This document shows positions 9,275 to 19,360 of a stretch of 64,000 bases of DNA, piece by piece. Both the position numbers and the translations under genes were made by a program. This stretch comes from Ancistrus triradiatus. Its lineage: Eukaryota; Chordata; Actinopteri; Siluriformes; Loricariidae. Under the pieces are notes generated by a model. It was not told the DNA's origin, made no database searches, and saw nothing but the letters and a program-made list of their open reading frames with translations. The stretch is from positions 1-64,000 of the forward strand of contig JAJAGP010002022.1 of assembly GCA_025084515.1 (NCBI GenBank). Direction: 5' to 3'. The stretch's first letter is position 1; each line of letters starts with the position of its first letter.

Positions 9275-10870
9275 GCTCCACAAAAACCGACCTCCCGAGA
9301 GGTTCCACACTTCCAGAGCAGCCAATTTTTCACAAACAAATCTTCTGACAAGTTTTCCAGATTAAATCTGACAGAAACCAACCTTCTGAGACGCTCCATG
9401 TTTCCAGAGCTGTAAATTCTACAGAAATTAAGATTCTGAGAAGCTCCATGTTTCCAGAGCAGCCATTTTGTAGAGAAACTGACCTTCTCAGAAGTTCTAC
9501 AGACAACATTTTACAGAAACTGGTCTGGTGGGAAGCTCCATGCTTCCAGAGAAACTATTTTTATAGAAACTGACCTTCTACGACGTTCCATGCTTCCAGA
9601 GGAGCCAAGTTTAGGGAGACTGATCTTCAAAGATGTTCTATGGACTAAATTCTAGTTTCATGCTTCCAGAGCAGTAAATTCTACAGAAACCAACCTTCTA
9701 ACAACCTCCATGCTTCCAGAAAAGCCATTTTTAGCTAGACCGACCTTCTACGGAGTTGCAGCAGACCAGCCAATTTTTTACAAAGTTCTACAGACTAAAT
9801 TCTACAGAAACTGACCTACTAATAAGTCCTGTTATGCTCATACATTCTAATATGCTTCCAGAGCGGTAACTTCTTCAGAAACTGATCTTCTGAGAATTTC
9901 CATTGTTCCAGAGCAGTACTTTCTAGAGAAACTGACCTTTTTAGAAGTTCCACACTTCTAGAGAAGCCAATTCTACAGACCTTCTAACAAGCTCCATACT
10001 TCCAGAGCAGCCATTTTGAAAGAAACCAACCAACTGAGAAGTTCCCTGCTTCCAGAGAAGACAATTCTACAGCAAGGGACCTTCTAAGAAGCTCCGTTCT
10101 ACAGAAACTGACGTTCTGAGAAACTCCAAGCTTCCAGAGCAGCGAATTTGTCATAAAGAATAAAGGTCTAAATTTTATAGAAACAGACCTAAGATCTAAT
10201 AACTTCTGTTATGCAAATAAGTTCTTCTAACATGCTTCCAGAGCAGTAAATTCGTCAGAAACTGATCTTCTGAGAAGCTCCACACTTCCAGAGCAGTACT
10301 TTCTAGAGAAACTGACCTTCTAACAAGGTCCATGCATCCACCACAGCCACTTTTCAAGAAATCAACCTTCTGAGAAGCTCCATGCTTTCAAAGCAGCCAA
10401 TTCTACAGAAGCCGACCTTTTGAGAAGCTCCATTCTACAGAAACAGATGTTCTGAGAAGCTCCAAGCTTCCAGAGCAGTATTTTCTAGAGAAGCTGACCT
10501 TCTGAGAAGCTCCAAACTTCCAGAGCAGCCACTTCCTCGCAAAGTTCTACAGAATACAGCTCTACAGTCTAACTTCTACAGAAACTGACATTCTAATAAG
10601 TTCTGTTATGCTAATAAGTTCTTCTAACATGCTTCCAGAGAAGTAATCTCTACAAAAACTCAACTTCTGAGAATCTCCAAGCTTCCTTCTGAGACTGACC
10701 TTCCAAGACTGACCTTCTGAGAAGTTCTACAGACTAAATCCTATAGAAACCGACCTTCTGAGAAGCTCCATGGTTCCAGAGAAGCCAATTCCACAGAAAG
10801 GGACCTTCTAAGAAGCTCCAATCTACAGAAACTGACGTTCTGAGAAGCTCCAAGCTTCCAGAACCTCCAA
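9275..10870 (+). repeat. ~50 bp minisatellite, array 2, with ~380-395 bp higher-order period
   Basis: Same unit and orientation as array 1 at 5440. Three marked sub-blocks containing AAGTTCTGTTATGC start near 9820, 10198 and 10594, so groups of about eight units were amplified together. Units vary in length and include truncated forms. Confidence 0.85.
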
Positions 10871-10989
10871 ACGTTCATGTTAACTGTTCATAAGCATTCA
10901 ACAACACTTTCCATCCTCTCCAGCCCTTAAATCACAGGCTTCCAACCTGTTTGGACAGTCATGGAGAACCTCCATGTGAAATCTAATCT

Positions 10990-11300
10990 AATGTGAAATC
11001 TTCACTTGAATCCCACAAGGTTCGGTGCTGGGTCCACTTATCTCTCTCTACAGGTGTTCTCTTGGAGAAGCCATTAACTTAAGAGTAATTTCAGAAGGTT
11101 CTGATTGCTATCCTGAAGAAGATTCAGCGATTTCCTTACGTGGAGGCCACCCAGGCCCGGTCTCTTGTCAAATCGAGACCAGACGAGCATCGATGCCCTC
11201 CTAGCAAGTCCCCCAGTGCTTACAATCAGATCCCTGCAACGGATTATGTGGACCTACCCGAAAGCCCAACGAAATCCTGCTCTGCTTCTCAGCTTTAACG
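10990..11300 (+). mobile_element. LINE (L2/CR1-like) reverse transcriptase fragment
   Basis: From 11013 the frame reads PQGSVLGPLISLY, the conserved P-Q-G-S-x-L-G-P motif of non-LTR reverse transcriptases. Near 11190 ALLASPPVLTIRSLQ resembles the later segment of this domain (N-x-L-L-A-G-L-P-x-x-x-I-x-x-L-Q). Frame breaks lie between the two. The intervening catalytic F-A-D-D box was not found, so part of the domain is lost. Confidence 0.65.
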
Positions 11301-11319
11301 TCAACTATAAATAGACTAA

Positions 11320-12329
11320 TGAAAATCAAATGTTTAATAGAGCGCAGGCTTTCAAAGCTGGACGTTTCATCAAAATACTCAACACCAAAACACTGTGGTC
11401 AGTCTGATTATTTTACACCGGCCAAACGTCAGAGGCCATTAGAAGACACGGGTTTTTCATCAGGAACCGAAAGCCCGGGATTACACGGCGTGATGAGACT
11501 GGGCACAGCACTGCGATCCCACACCGCCTCTCGGATATGCACACGCATTCTTTCGGATTGAGAGTGTTTTCTTGCTTGCAGATGGTCCTCCCTCAGGCTG
11601 GAATGTCAACACAACCCTACTGTCACTTCAGAGCTGGACCGATGTACTGGACGCTCTCCAGAGCGCTGGGCCAGGCCACCAGATGTGGAGTCTGCGTGTC
11701 GAAGAAAGCCTTTTCATCCAGGATCGAGGAAAAGCCTACGTTTCCGAGGCTGCTAGGGGGCGCGTTCGGTACCGACGCACGCTAGGTCCGGCCCTTCCTC
11801 GCGAGGGCCTGTTGAATTTTCAGCACGCCCGAGCCGATGTCATCGAACTGCGGTTTCTCGGTGTATAAACACGGACGGTTGCGCTGACGTTGGTTCTCTG
11901 GATCGTGTTTTGGATCCGTTCCTGTCATTGTGTTTGGCGAATGAATTCCTGATACTGCCTGCTGTTCTGGATCTGTTTTCTTGGTTGTTATTAAACTTCT
12001 GTAGCTGGATGGATCTGCAACAACCGGTGCCATCTCCCAATGTTTGGGCCTTCATACGACTGAGGTCTTGGGCAACACGTTGTGTGGTGAAACTAGAGTC
12101 TGATGTGGAAGATCGTTCAGAAGGTCCTGGTGGGGAGATCTCCAAGATCTCGAGAGCTCCCGGTGTTGAAAGTGAGGGAGTCGGGGGTGAAGTCCAGATG
12201 GTTTCGAAAAGAGAGCTGTGGGCCCAACTAGTTTTCATTGTGCCAATCGGAGATGGGATAACGTGGTGTGCAGGGCATGGGAGATGGCAAACCTGGAGGG
12301 GCTTGTAACGTCTTGGATTCCTAACGTTC
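11320..12329. other. unassigned DNA with overlapping open frames on both strands
   Basis: A 98-codon frame at 11572-11868 (+) and two 132-codon frames, one at 11910-12308 (+) and one at 11840-12238 (-), overlap. None shows a domain I recognise. 11910-12010 resembles the end of some fish LTRs (ends in TTATTAAACTTCTGTA) but has no paired copy in the window. Confidence 0.45.
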
Positions 12330-12800
12330 TTTAAAGTTACGTTTAAGTACTCTCCCCTTAAAACCGGATGGAACCGGATTCACAGAAGCTTTCTTAAGAC
12401 AAAGACTAAGAAGTTCGTAAATGCAATTCTCAAAAACAAACCCGTAACGTTCTCAAATATTATCTTTCTATGTTGCATTTTATGACTTATAATATAAGCG
12501 AGACACGGCTTGAATTTTGTATTTACTGTCAGACGAAAAAAAAAATCAAGAAAAAAGTTTGCAGTCAAGAAATAGAGGTGGAAGAAATTTTAAAAAATCC
12601 TTGGAAAATCCAGTGCTTCTCAAATTAGTTTCAAATTTCGATCCTTATCTTGTCGACTCTCAGACGAGTTTAAGAAAACATTTTAAGAACGCAACACTGT
12701 CAAGAATACCACCTGTTCTTAGAACTGTTCTATAGCAAAAGCTATTTGAAGAACGACATTTTTTCTTAAAGATAAAGTTATAGAAAACAGACATTTAAGG
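12330..12800 (+). repeat. TTCTTAAG-rich dispersed repeat
   Basis: Shares with nipsnap2 intron 4 (61240-61470) the ordered words TTCTTAAGA, AATGCA-TTCTCA, CGTTCTCAAATA, GTTGCATTTTA and GAGACACG. Several internal CTTAAGA/TCTTAAG words make it palindrome-rich, as in non-autonomous DNA transposons. Family unknown. Confidence 0.55.
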
Positions 12801-14570
12801 AAACACTTTCATGATCTTGAAAATCGTGCTTCAGCACCGAGCCGGCCCACGTTGTCACGCACCGATTCTTATCCGTACCTTCATCGTTAAGGGCTGACTG
12901 CTTTCCTTTGGGCTTATTAAAGCGTTCTGCATCAGAGTCTGCACTGTTACTGAAACTATTTTAAGGCCATGTACGTCTTAATAAGGATTTATACCGCACG
13001 GGGCATTTAACGTCATCATAAAGTGGTAGGGTCGCGTTTAGACGGCGGCACAGCGAGCACGCTCTCGGTCCGTCCCTGAACTTGTTCACCCGATCCCCAG
13101 GCGCTCGGCTCGCTCTCATCATATGCGAGGCTGAGTTTACAACCACGATATCTGGCAACGACAAAGCAATGACTTCAGAGCCATAAAAAATCTAGAATAA
13201 TACTAGAATGTCAGAAGAATGTTCTTGGATTTATCTCCCGTTTCTTTTTTCTTCTTCTTTTTTCTTTCCTCAGGGTTCTTCAAACATACCAAACATGTTG
13301 GACCGGGAGGAAGAGAGAACAGGCTCTTGGCAGCCCCGAGCCCTGTGGCATTCGGTTGCAGCGCCTTGCGCATAAAGAACGAGGCTTAACTTATCCGAAT
13401 GTGTCTGCAGCTGATTAGAGGACACGTTTCAGACGGAGGCTGAGTATTATAAAACATATATACGCCACGAATAATCAGTGGTGATGACGGGACAAATCGT
13501 CGACTTCCGAACCGATGGTGCGCTTGTCAGGTGTACGAGGGCACAAACGTAGCCGTGGTAAGTGTTTACCCAAAGTCCGCTGCCCGTACGCGGACGTCGG
13601 CGTCGAACAGCTTCTCGGTGGAAAGGGAAAAAGGCGGATCAATCCCTGCACTTGAGATAAACTGGCTCGTTTTCGGCTTTCGACCATGCCAACTCCGGGT
13701 GGGTCCCTCTCCTGTGGAGACGCTTGCCAACTAGCTGCCTCCTTGAACAATTGGAACGGAACGGGTCGCAGGAACCACCTAAGGAACCAATTAAGGCCCT
13801 TCTCAGTCATGAACCTCCCGGCCTGGACTCGGTAACCGCGCCGAATGACATAATGCGACGTAACCGGCGCAGGATGGAAAGGAGCCTTGTTTTTAAGGGC
13901 TTTATCATGACTGCAGGAAAAGGGCTGGGCTGATTTAGATTAAACAGGACCCTAAACAGAGCCCCGAGTGTAGAACGCCGCCTCGCAATCGCGTTTAAAG
14001 GCTTAGAGGTCTCGGGGAGGAAAGCTGAAAAAGCCCCGGCTAAAAACATCGCTTCAAAACCTGAAGCTTTCCACGTCGCATAAAGAAAGGGGTTTTGAGT
14101 GCGCAAAAAAGCGAGGCGCTGTCCAAAATCCCCGAACAGCATTACGTCTACGTTTGTCTAGAGATTTAAATTCTCTACAGACAATGGTACGAAAACACAG
14201 AGGCTCAATCGAGGCCGTGTTTTCGTTGGCCCAGGGCGCAGAAATCCCGACTGCGAGCCGTGGAAAGGCTTCCCAAAGAAAGTGGACAATTTTGTGGCAT
14301 TGTAAAACCAATTACTGTAATAACGCCGTCTGCAGAGCAGAAGCACGCGCTTTATGGCTAGAAAAACACAGCGGGGGTGACGCAAACCGCAGGGCGGCAG
14401 TTCCATGACTAATCCTCGGTGCAGCGCTACATAAAAATGGCACGCACTTAACACAGAACGAGGGAAAACACTTCGTAAATAACAAAAAAAAAAACGCATC
14501 TGCACGGGCTTCCTCCGGATATTCCGAGCTTCCTCCAAAATCCGAAACACATTCCGGCTGTGCCAGGACC
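12801..14570. other. unassigned, CpG-rich in part
   Basis: 13000-14400 has many CpG dinucleotides and many overlapping open frames on both strands (67-134 codons). None has a recognisable domain or a consistent exon structure. Confidence 0.45.
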
Positions 14571-14712
14571 AGATGATGATCAGAGAGCAGACACTTTATT
14601 AGGTACTCCCAATAACGCATCAAATCGGGCATCAGAAGGGGCAAGAAAGGTGTTTTGACGACTTTGAATGTGGCAGGGTGGTTGGCGAGCATCAGGGCGT
14701 TCCATACCCGGG

Positions 14713-14727
14713 CCACCAGAGGGCAGT
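14713..14727 (+). promoter_or_regulatory. candidate CTCF motif inside transposon remnant
   Basis: CCACCAGAGGGCAGT matches all 15 positions of the CTCF core consensus. It sits in the 5' portion of a decayed Tc1-like element. CCACCAGAGGGCAG-type strings occur in dispersed repeats, so this may be a repeat-borne motif. Confidence 0.3.
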
Positions 14728-14819
14728 AACTCTCTCCCTCCTCCGGTTATCTGGGGACAAAGTGCCACCAAGGACTTTCTTGCTTAGACTCAAGATCCTG
14801 GAGTGACTCTGTGTATCGA

Positions 14820-15075
14820 ACAACTTAATGCCCATGTGCATATTTTACATTTTACTTCAGCTATGACTCCATGACTTCTTAGTTTAGATAAATTAGTTTC
14901 ATTCTTACATTAATCATCTACGCCGCCCAAGGAGGTCGGGTCCCTTTTTGAGTCTTGGTCCTCCCAAGGTTTCTTCCTCATAACACTTAGAGTTTCTCCT
15001 TGCCACTGTCGCCCTAGGCTTGCTCAATTTGGGATTGGACGTAGATATTAGGAGATAATCTAAAAGTAGAGCCAG
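14820..15075 (+). repeat. fish dispersed repeat, copy A (CCTCCCAAGGTTTCTTCCTC type)
   Basis: Contains AGATAAATTAGTTTCATTCT, ATCATCTACGCCGCCCAAG, TCCTCCCAAGGTTTCTTCCT, GCCACTGTCGCCCTAGGCTT and GGGATTGGACGTAGATATTA. The same words occur in the same order at 24790-25010 and, in part, at 21665-21735 and 63465-63600. Confidence 0.75.
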
Positions 15076-15380
15076 AATTTGGTGCAAACAACAGATCGGT
15101 TAGACCAGGCGTCGATTAAACCACAGCCTACCTGAGTATCGCTGCTGGCCGTGTGCACCCCGTTATGCCGACATCTTACCAGAGCACCTCTGGGATCAAT
15201 ACTGACCAAAATCTCTCATCTCTATCGAACAATCAACAGAAAGAAACCCCGGATCGTTTAGCCTTTAACCCCGCCAACATGTTTCCAATCACAAGAGAGG
15301 TAATAACGTTACGGCCCAACCCTTTGGTTTTCGGCGAAGCTACCCGTTCCGCAATTCCTGTTGCATCATTATTTATTTGA

Positions 15381-16660
15381 CTGTAACCTCGCTGCTCATG
15401 CTCCGTATGAGAACGTCTAATCTAAAAGGCCTGGCAGGCAATTAGGCTCCGTCAGGGGAGAGCAAAATGATGCAAGTTGTTTTCGGCAACAGGAAATTGC
15501 TAACAAAAGTGGAGAGTTATTTACACGGGGCTAATATTACATGAGCTTACCTCATCCGACGCGCAACTCCGCGTCAGCGGTTAGGAGATTACACGGATAA
15601 TTAAAGCAATACCGCGCTTGTATGCTATAGGAGGTTGCAAAGAAAACCCCGTCCCTTTGCATCGGCACCTCGCAAAAAGATTCCGGCTCAGCAGAAACGC
15701 TGTGCGGCTCTCCTTTGCACCGGTGTTTCTCGTTAGTGGTGTTCCTTAGCAGAACAGACAATGGGAAACCAATCAGAAAAAGGTGGAACACACACGAAGC
15801 GGGAAACGAATCCCCGGTACATTTCTATCCCTGTTTCTGGTAACAGCCGCTCTTCACCTTGCTCGGCTTCACCGCCCGTTCCTGTTTACTTTTAAAGCTC
15901 GCGCCACACCTATACGATCTTGCCGGGCCTGACGTTTGTTTAACCCGTCCAAAGGTTCTCAGGTTTCGCTCTAGCTGTTGTCTTTCCTTTGAGATGGAGA
16001 GCCGGCGAAGTCCCCGACGTCTCAATAAACACACGGATTGGCAGCGGGGACGGCGTCCTTGTTCCGTTAGTTCTCAAACTCAAACGCTGGGTTCCTGCGT
16101 TTTCAATACCTACGTTCAACCATGTCAGAACAGGGTCTTGATGAGCATTGCTGAAAAGATTATCAACATCAGAAGGGGCAGAAACCTCAACGGATCTGCA
16201 CACAAGCCTCTACTGATGCAGCGATATCCAAATAAACAGCTGCCTCACCATATAAATGAAAGTGGAAGGTGCAGGTAGAGGTAAGAAGCCTTTCCTAACA
16301 CCACATGTACAACGCGCAGGGATGATGGGGAAGGAGTGACGGATGCTGGGTAGTGTAGTCCGGATGGAGAGCGGTCTTTTTGTGGAACCCAGAACGTCTG
16401 GTATTAAGAAAAGCACTGACGATGTTGGACGCTCACAAGTCGGATGCTTAGGCTAAATACATACGAATCTTTAAAAAACAACAAAAAAAAAAAAACAGGA
16501 AATAAAAGCTCAAAAATCTTGATTTTATCAGCTGTTAATATTTGAATCGCTTCAAAATTAAAGCCCTTTTGTCACGTTTGTTTACTTAAAATGTTCCCGG
16601 ATTATTTTCACCGAGTTTTTGCTCAGAAACGTAAAGTTTGTTTGCGTCTGTTGTCATTCT
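15381..16660. other. unassigned DNA, CpG-rich
   Basis: A 139-codon + frame at 15859-16278 overlaps minus frames of 69 and 87 codons. No domain or splice pattern can be supported. 16350 has GGTAGTGTAGTCCGGATG, without known meaning here. Confidence 0.45.
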
Positions 16661-16661
16661 C

Positions 16662-16705
<44 letters not shown>
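16662..16705. repeat. (ATT)n microsatellite
   Basis: Fourteen to fifteen uninterrupted TTA/ATT triplets. Confidence 0.97.
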
Positions 16706-17004
16706 GAGCAGTGGACCAAGTGTGAGTCTTCAGTCCGAGGCGCTTATTCGTTTTATGGTTGGACCCTGTGTGATAATGACTGACATGACACAGATCGTCT
16801 CGTACTTTGAAACATCTGCCGGGAACGGCTTGCGTACAAAATGTATAAAACGTCTGATCCTACTCTAAGGCCCGACGACGGACGATCGCGTTTGGAGAAA
16901 ACAAACCCGGCGGCTGTACTTGTTACGTCTTCATCAATCGCCTCGAGTTAAGGTTCAGAGTTAAAAAGTGGCGTGATTCGTAGCAAAACAAACATGACTT
17001 CATT

Positions 17005-17150
17005 AATTCTAGATGCATGCTCAATAATCCAGGTAAGAAAATCCCAGAAGTTGAATCTCCTGAGACTGAAGAAGTCACTTTGATGAGTGACGAAACGATT
17101 CTCCCACAAAACCTTCTGTCCAGATGAACAGATTCAACTTCTGGGATTAC
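17005..17150. repeat. nested inverted repeat element
   Basis: The 19-base arms 17040-17058 and 17130-17148 are exact reverse complements (AATCCCAGAAGTTGAATCT and its complement). Inside, GTCACT (17074-17079) pairs with AGTGAC (17086-17091) around a 6-base loop, followed by GAAACG. GAAGAAGTC...GATGAGTGACGAAACG is a string I recall from fish dispersed repeats. The family is not certain. Confidence 0.7.
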
Positions 17151-17169
17151 TTCATTAACCATAAAAAGT

Positions 17170-17779
17170 GAGCAGGTTTCTCATAGTCCGGAGGTAAGCA
17201 GAGGTTGGAAGGAACACCGCTTACTTCCAGCATTCGTCCTACACAGGTACGCACCATTTAACATCCGCGTTACGTCCTGTGAAACGCAAATGAGTCACAC
17301 TTATGGTACTCCGATGCAAATATAAGGAGTATATTCACAAGAAAACAAGAATGCCAAAAACGACAGCCAGTATTAGGAACAACACAGAAGATCCACGAGC
17401 AGAACCAGGAGTTTGAGTTTAGCTCTCGTTTGGGCTACAGAACACCAGCTTCAATCAAAACTCTTTTTTTTTTACTGAATTTCACTTTAGTGCAGCGGAA
17501 TATCAGCAGAGTGGAAAGTACCACAACTTGCTGCAGATCATTTCAGGTATTCATTTACGCATAATCCTGCGTCTTTAAAACACGATAAGTGTCTTCCGGC
17601 GGCGTTTCTTAAGTAGATTTATGTATTTTTATGCCGACGGGCCAATTAAAATTGTCCGCATGCCGCATTTGGCTCTAGGGCTGGACTTTGGGAACCCCTG
17701 CTTTACAGGTAGGTGCCATTTAACATCCACATACCTTCTGTGAGACGAGCCGTTGACCCATTTCAAACAATAATATTAA
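17170..17779. other. unassigned DNA
   Basis: No feature seen beyond short A/T runs. AGGTACGCACCATTTAACAT-CCGCGTTACGTCCTGTGA (17246) and AGGTAGGTGCCATTTAACAT-CCACATACCTTCTGTGA (17708) are similar, which suggests a ~460-base-spaced direct duplication of about 40 bases. Confidence 0.5.
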
Positions 17780-17780
17780 T

Positions 17781-17990
17781 CACATTTACATTTACAGCAT
17801 TTAGCAGACGCCCTTATCCAGAGCGACTTGGTACAGTCTTGCAATCCAAGCAATTGTGGGTTAAGGGTCTTGCTCAAGGACCTGCTCGATGGACCTCAAG
17901 GACCAACAGTGGCAGCTTGGCAGAGGTGGGATTTGAACCCTGGACCTTCTGGGCCAGAGTCCAGTAAATTAACCGCTAGGCTACCACAGA
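17781..17990 (+). repeat. SINE-like repeat with tRNA-type B box
   Basis: ACATTTACATTTACAGCATT, TAGCAGACGCCCTTATCCAG, AGCGACTTGG, AAGGGTCTTGCTCAAGGACC, CAACAGTGGCAGCTTGGCAG, GTGGGATTTGAACCCTGGAC and CCGCTAGGCTACCACAGA occur in the order known from a very common fish repeat. GGATTTGAACCC resembles an RNA polymerase III B box. Partial copies: 9195 (-), 23085, 28535, 39795, 40005. The 84-codon frame across it is not a gene. Confidence 0.75.
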
Positions 17991-19360
17991 CCATTTGTGC
18001 ATTTCTGCACATACCACACTAAACTGTCGTGTATAAAACTGCACCAGTGCAGGGAGTTAGGTAGGTCACCTCCGATGGCGAACGGGATTTTTACCAGCTG
18101 GCCCCAGCACTCAACAAGGGCTGCTGAAATCGAAATCTAGCTTAGAGGAATTCCGCGAGCTGATGGTGCTCTGCCAGATACACAGTCCGCTCGAGTAATT
18201 GCTTCAGGACCGCGTTTTAATTCCCCGGCGCCTTGTGGGACTACTGCGTTGCCGTGTAAGGAAGTCGTAGTCGCGGCGCAGATGCGGACCGGAGCCAACA
18301 CCTGGGATCTCCCGAAGCCCTTCAACATGTGTATGGTGTAATGCTCCGCGGGTCTGCGGAGATCATCAGGTAATGTGTGAAGCTCAGTGATGCCTGCGGG
18401 CTCCCCGCCTGCCAAAAACGCAGACCGGACAATCGAAGCACTGTACTCTGGCTGCCTTACATGAAAGTCAAGCAAGTTTGAATTAATCAAATAGCATTCC
18501 ACGAGAATGATGGGGATTTTTGGGTCCAACGCTGAACGTCTGCATCACATTACCGAGACCTTGGTAGGACTGGACGTGGCTGGATATTAATGTTCAGGGC
18601 AAGCCAACGAGAAACCAGTGAGAACACGGCCTTAAAGCAATCAAATTACGAAAAAGGACGGGTCAAACGTGGTTTTCAAAGCTGACATGTCACGCATGTG
18701 TCCAGCAACGTCCTTACTTTATTGTCCAAACCTTGGCAGCCTTCAGTTTCACTCAAACTCAAACCAGTGCATCTTTAAAACATTCGGAGCACTTTTCCAG
18801 TGCAGTGTGCTTGGGATAGGACTGATTGCCAAGCTACATTCTTGTTCTTTGTCCTCTAATACATTTCCATCTCGCTCTGGAACACAAACTGATTTAACCA
18901 AGGGCTACATGGTGTACTGGGCGCACACAGAATTAAGAGGGGCACAGCCGTACCCCAAATCAGTCACACAGGTGGTAAAAAGCCTGCTGCAAACTAAACA
19001 GATTAGGTGATATAGCTAACGCTAAAGTGGACATTACTCAGCCATGGATGAGAAATGAAGCATAAACCAATGTCATTAATGACTTTAGAGTTAATTTATG
19101 TTCATTTTCAGAACCAATCTACTATACTTTCTTTATTAGGTCTCATTTCGAAGCTTATCTATCAAAGCCCATTTTACTCGCTAGCATAAATCAAGCGTTT
19201 GCATTCTTCGGTGCTCTAAAAAGCATTTTTTAGTAAGTTATACAGTTTAAAATGGCCAGCACATATAGCTATGCTCAATCATTACCTTCTCTGCTGCGTG
19301 GAGGACTTTCTTTTAATCTTTACATAGCGTTCATCCATTATTGCATTATAATGAAGGCAT
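17991..19360. other. unassigned DNA
   Basis: A 130-codon minus frame at 18137-18529 lies in a CpG-rich patch and shows no known domain. A 113-codon + frame at 18669-19010 also lacks one. Neither has support from splice sites or similarity I can recall. Confidence 0.45.

Larger units (their letters stand above)
14575..15375 (+). mobile_element. Tc1-like transposon remnant with a nested insertion
   Basis: It opens with ACACTTTATTAGGTACTCCC, the terminal repeat type of the fish elements that end in 'ACTTTATTAGGTAC'. CATCAGAAGGGGCAAGAAAG and GACTTTGAATGTGGCAGGGT encode the start of the HTH domain (D-F-E-x-G-R-V-V-G). 15118-15165 (CACAGCCTACCTGAGTATCG) is the mid-transposase segment. A different dispersed repeat occupies 14820-15075. 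Catalytic blocks are missing. Confidence 0.7.

Noticed and set aside
11572..12308. 98 and 132 codon frames as a possible gene near 11.6-12.3 kb
   Set aside because: Frames overlap on opposite strands, no family was recognised, and no consistent splice structure was found. LTR-like wording at 11910-12010 could not be confirmed without a second LTR.
17070..17100. Hammerhead ribozyme suggested by GATGAG ... GAAAC
   Set aside because: The core lacks the required CUGAUGA (it reads TTTGATGA), and GTCACT/AGTGAC pairs through what should be the unpaired core. The inner stem explains the sequence better.
18137..18529. 130-codon minus frame in a CpG-rich patch
   Set aside because: No domain or codon pattern that I can support; the length is reachable by chance in GC-rich DNA.
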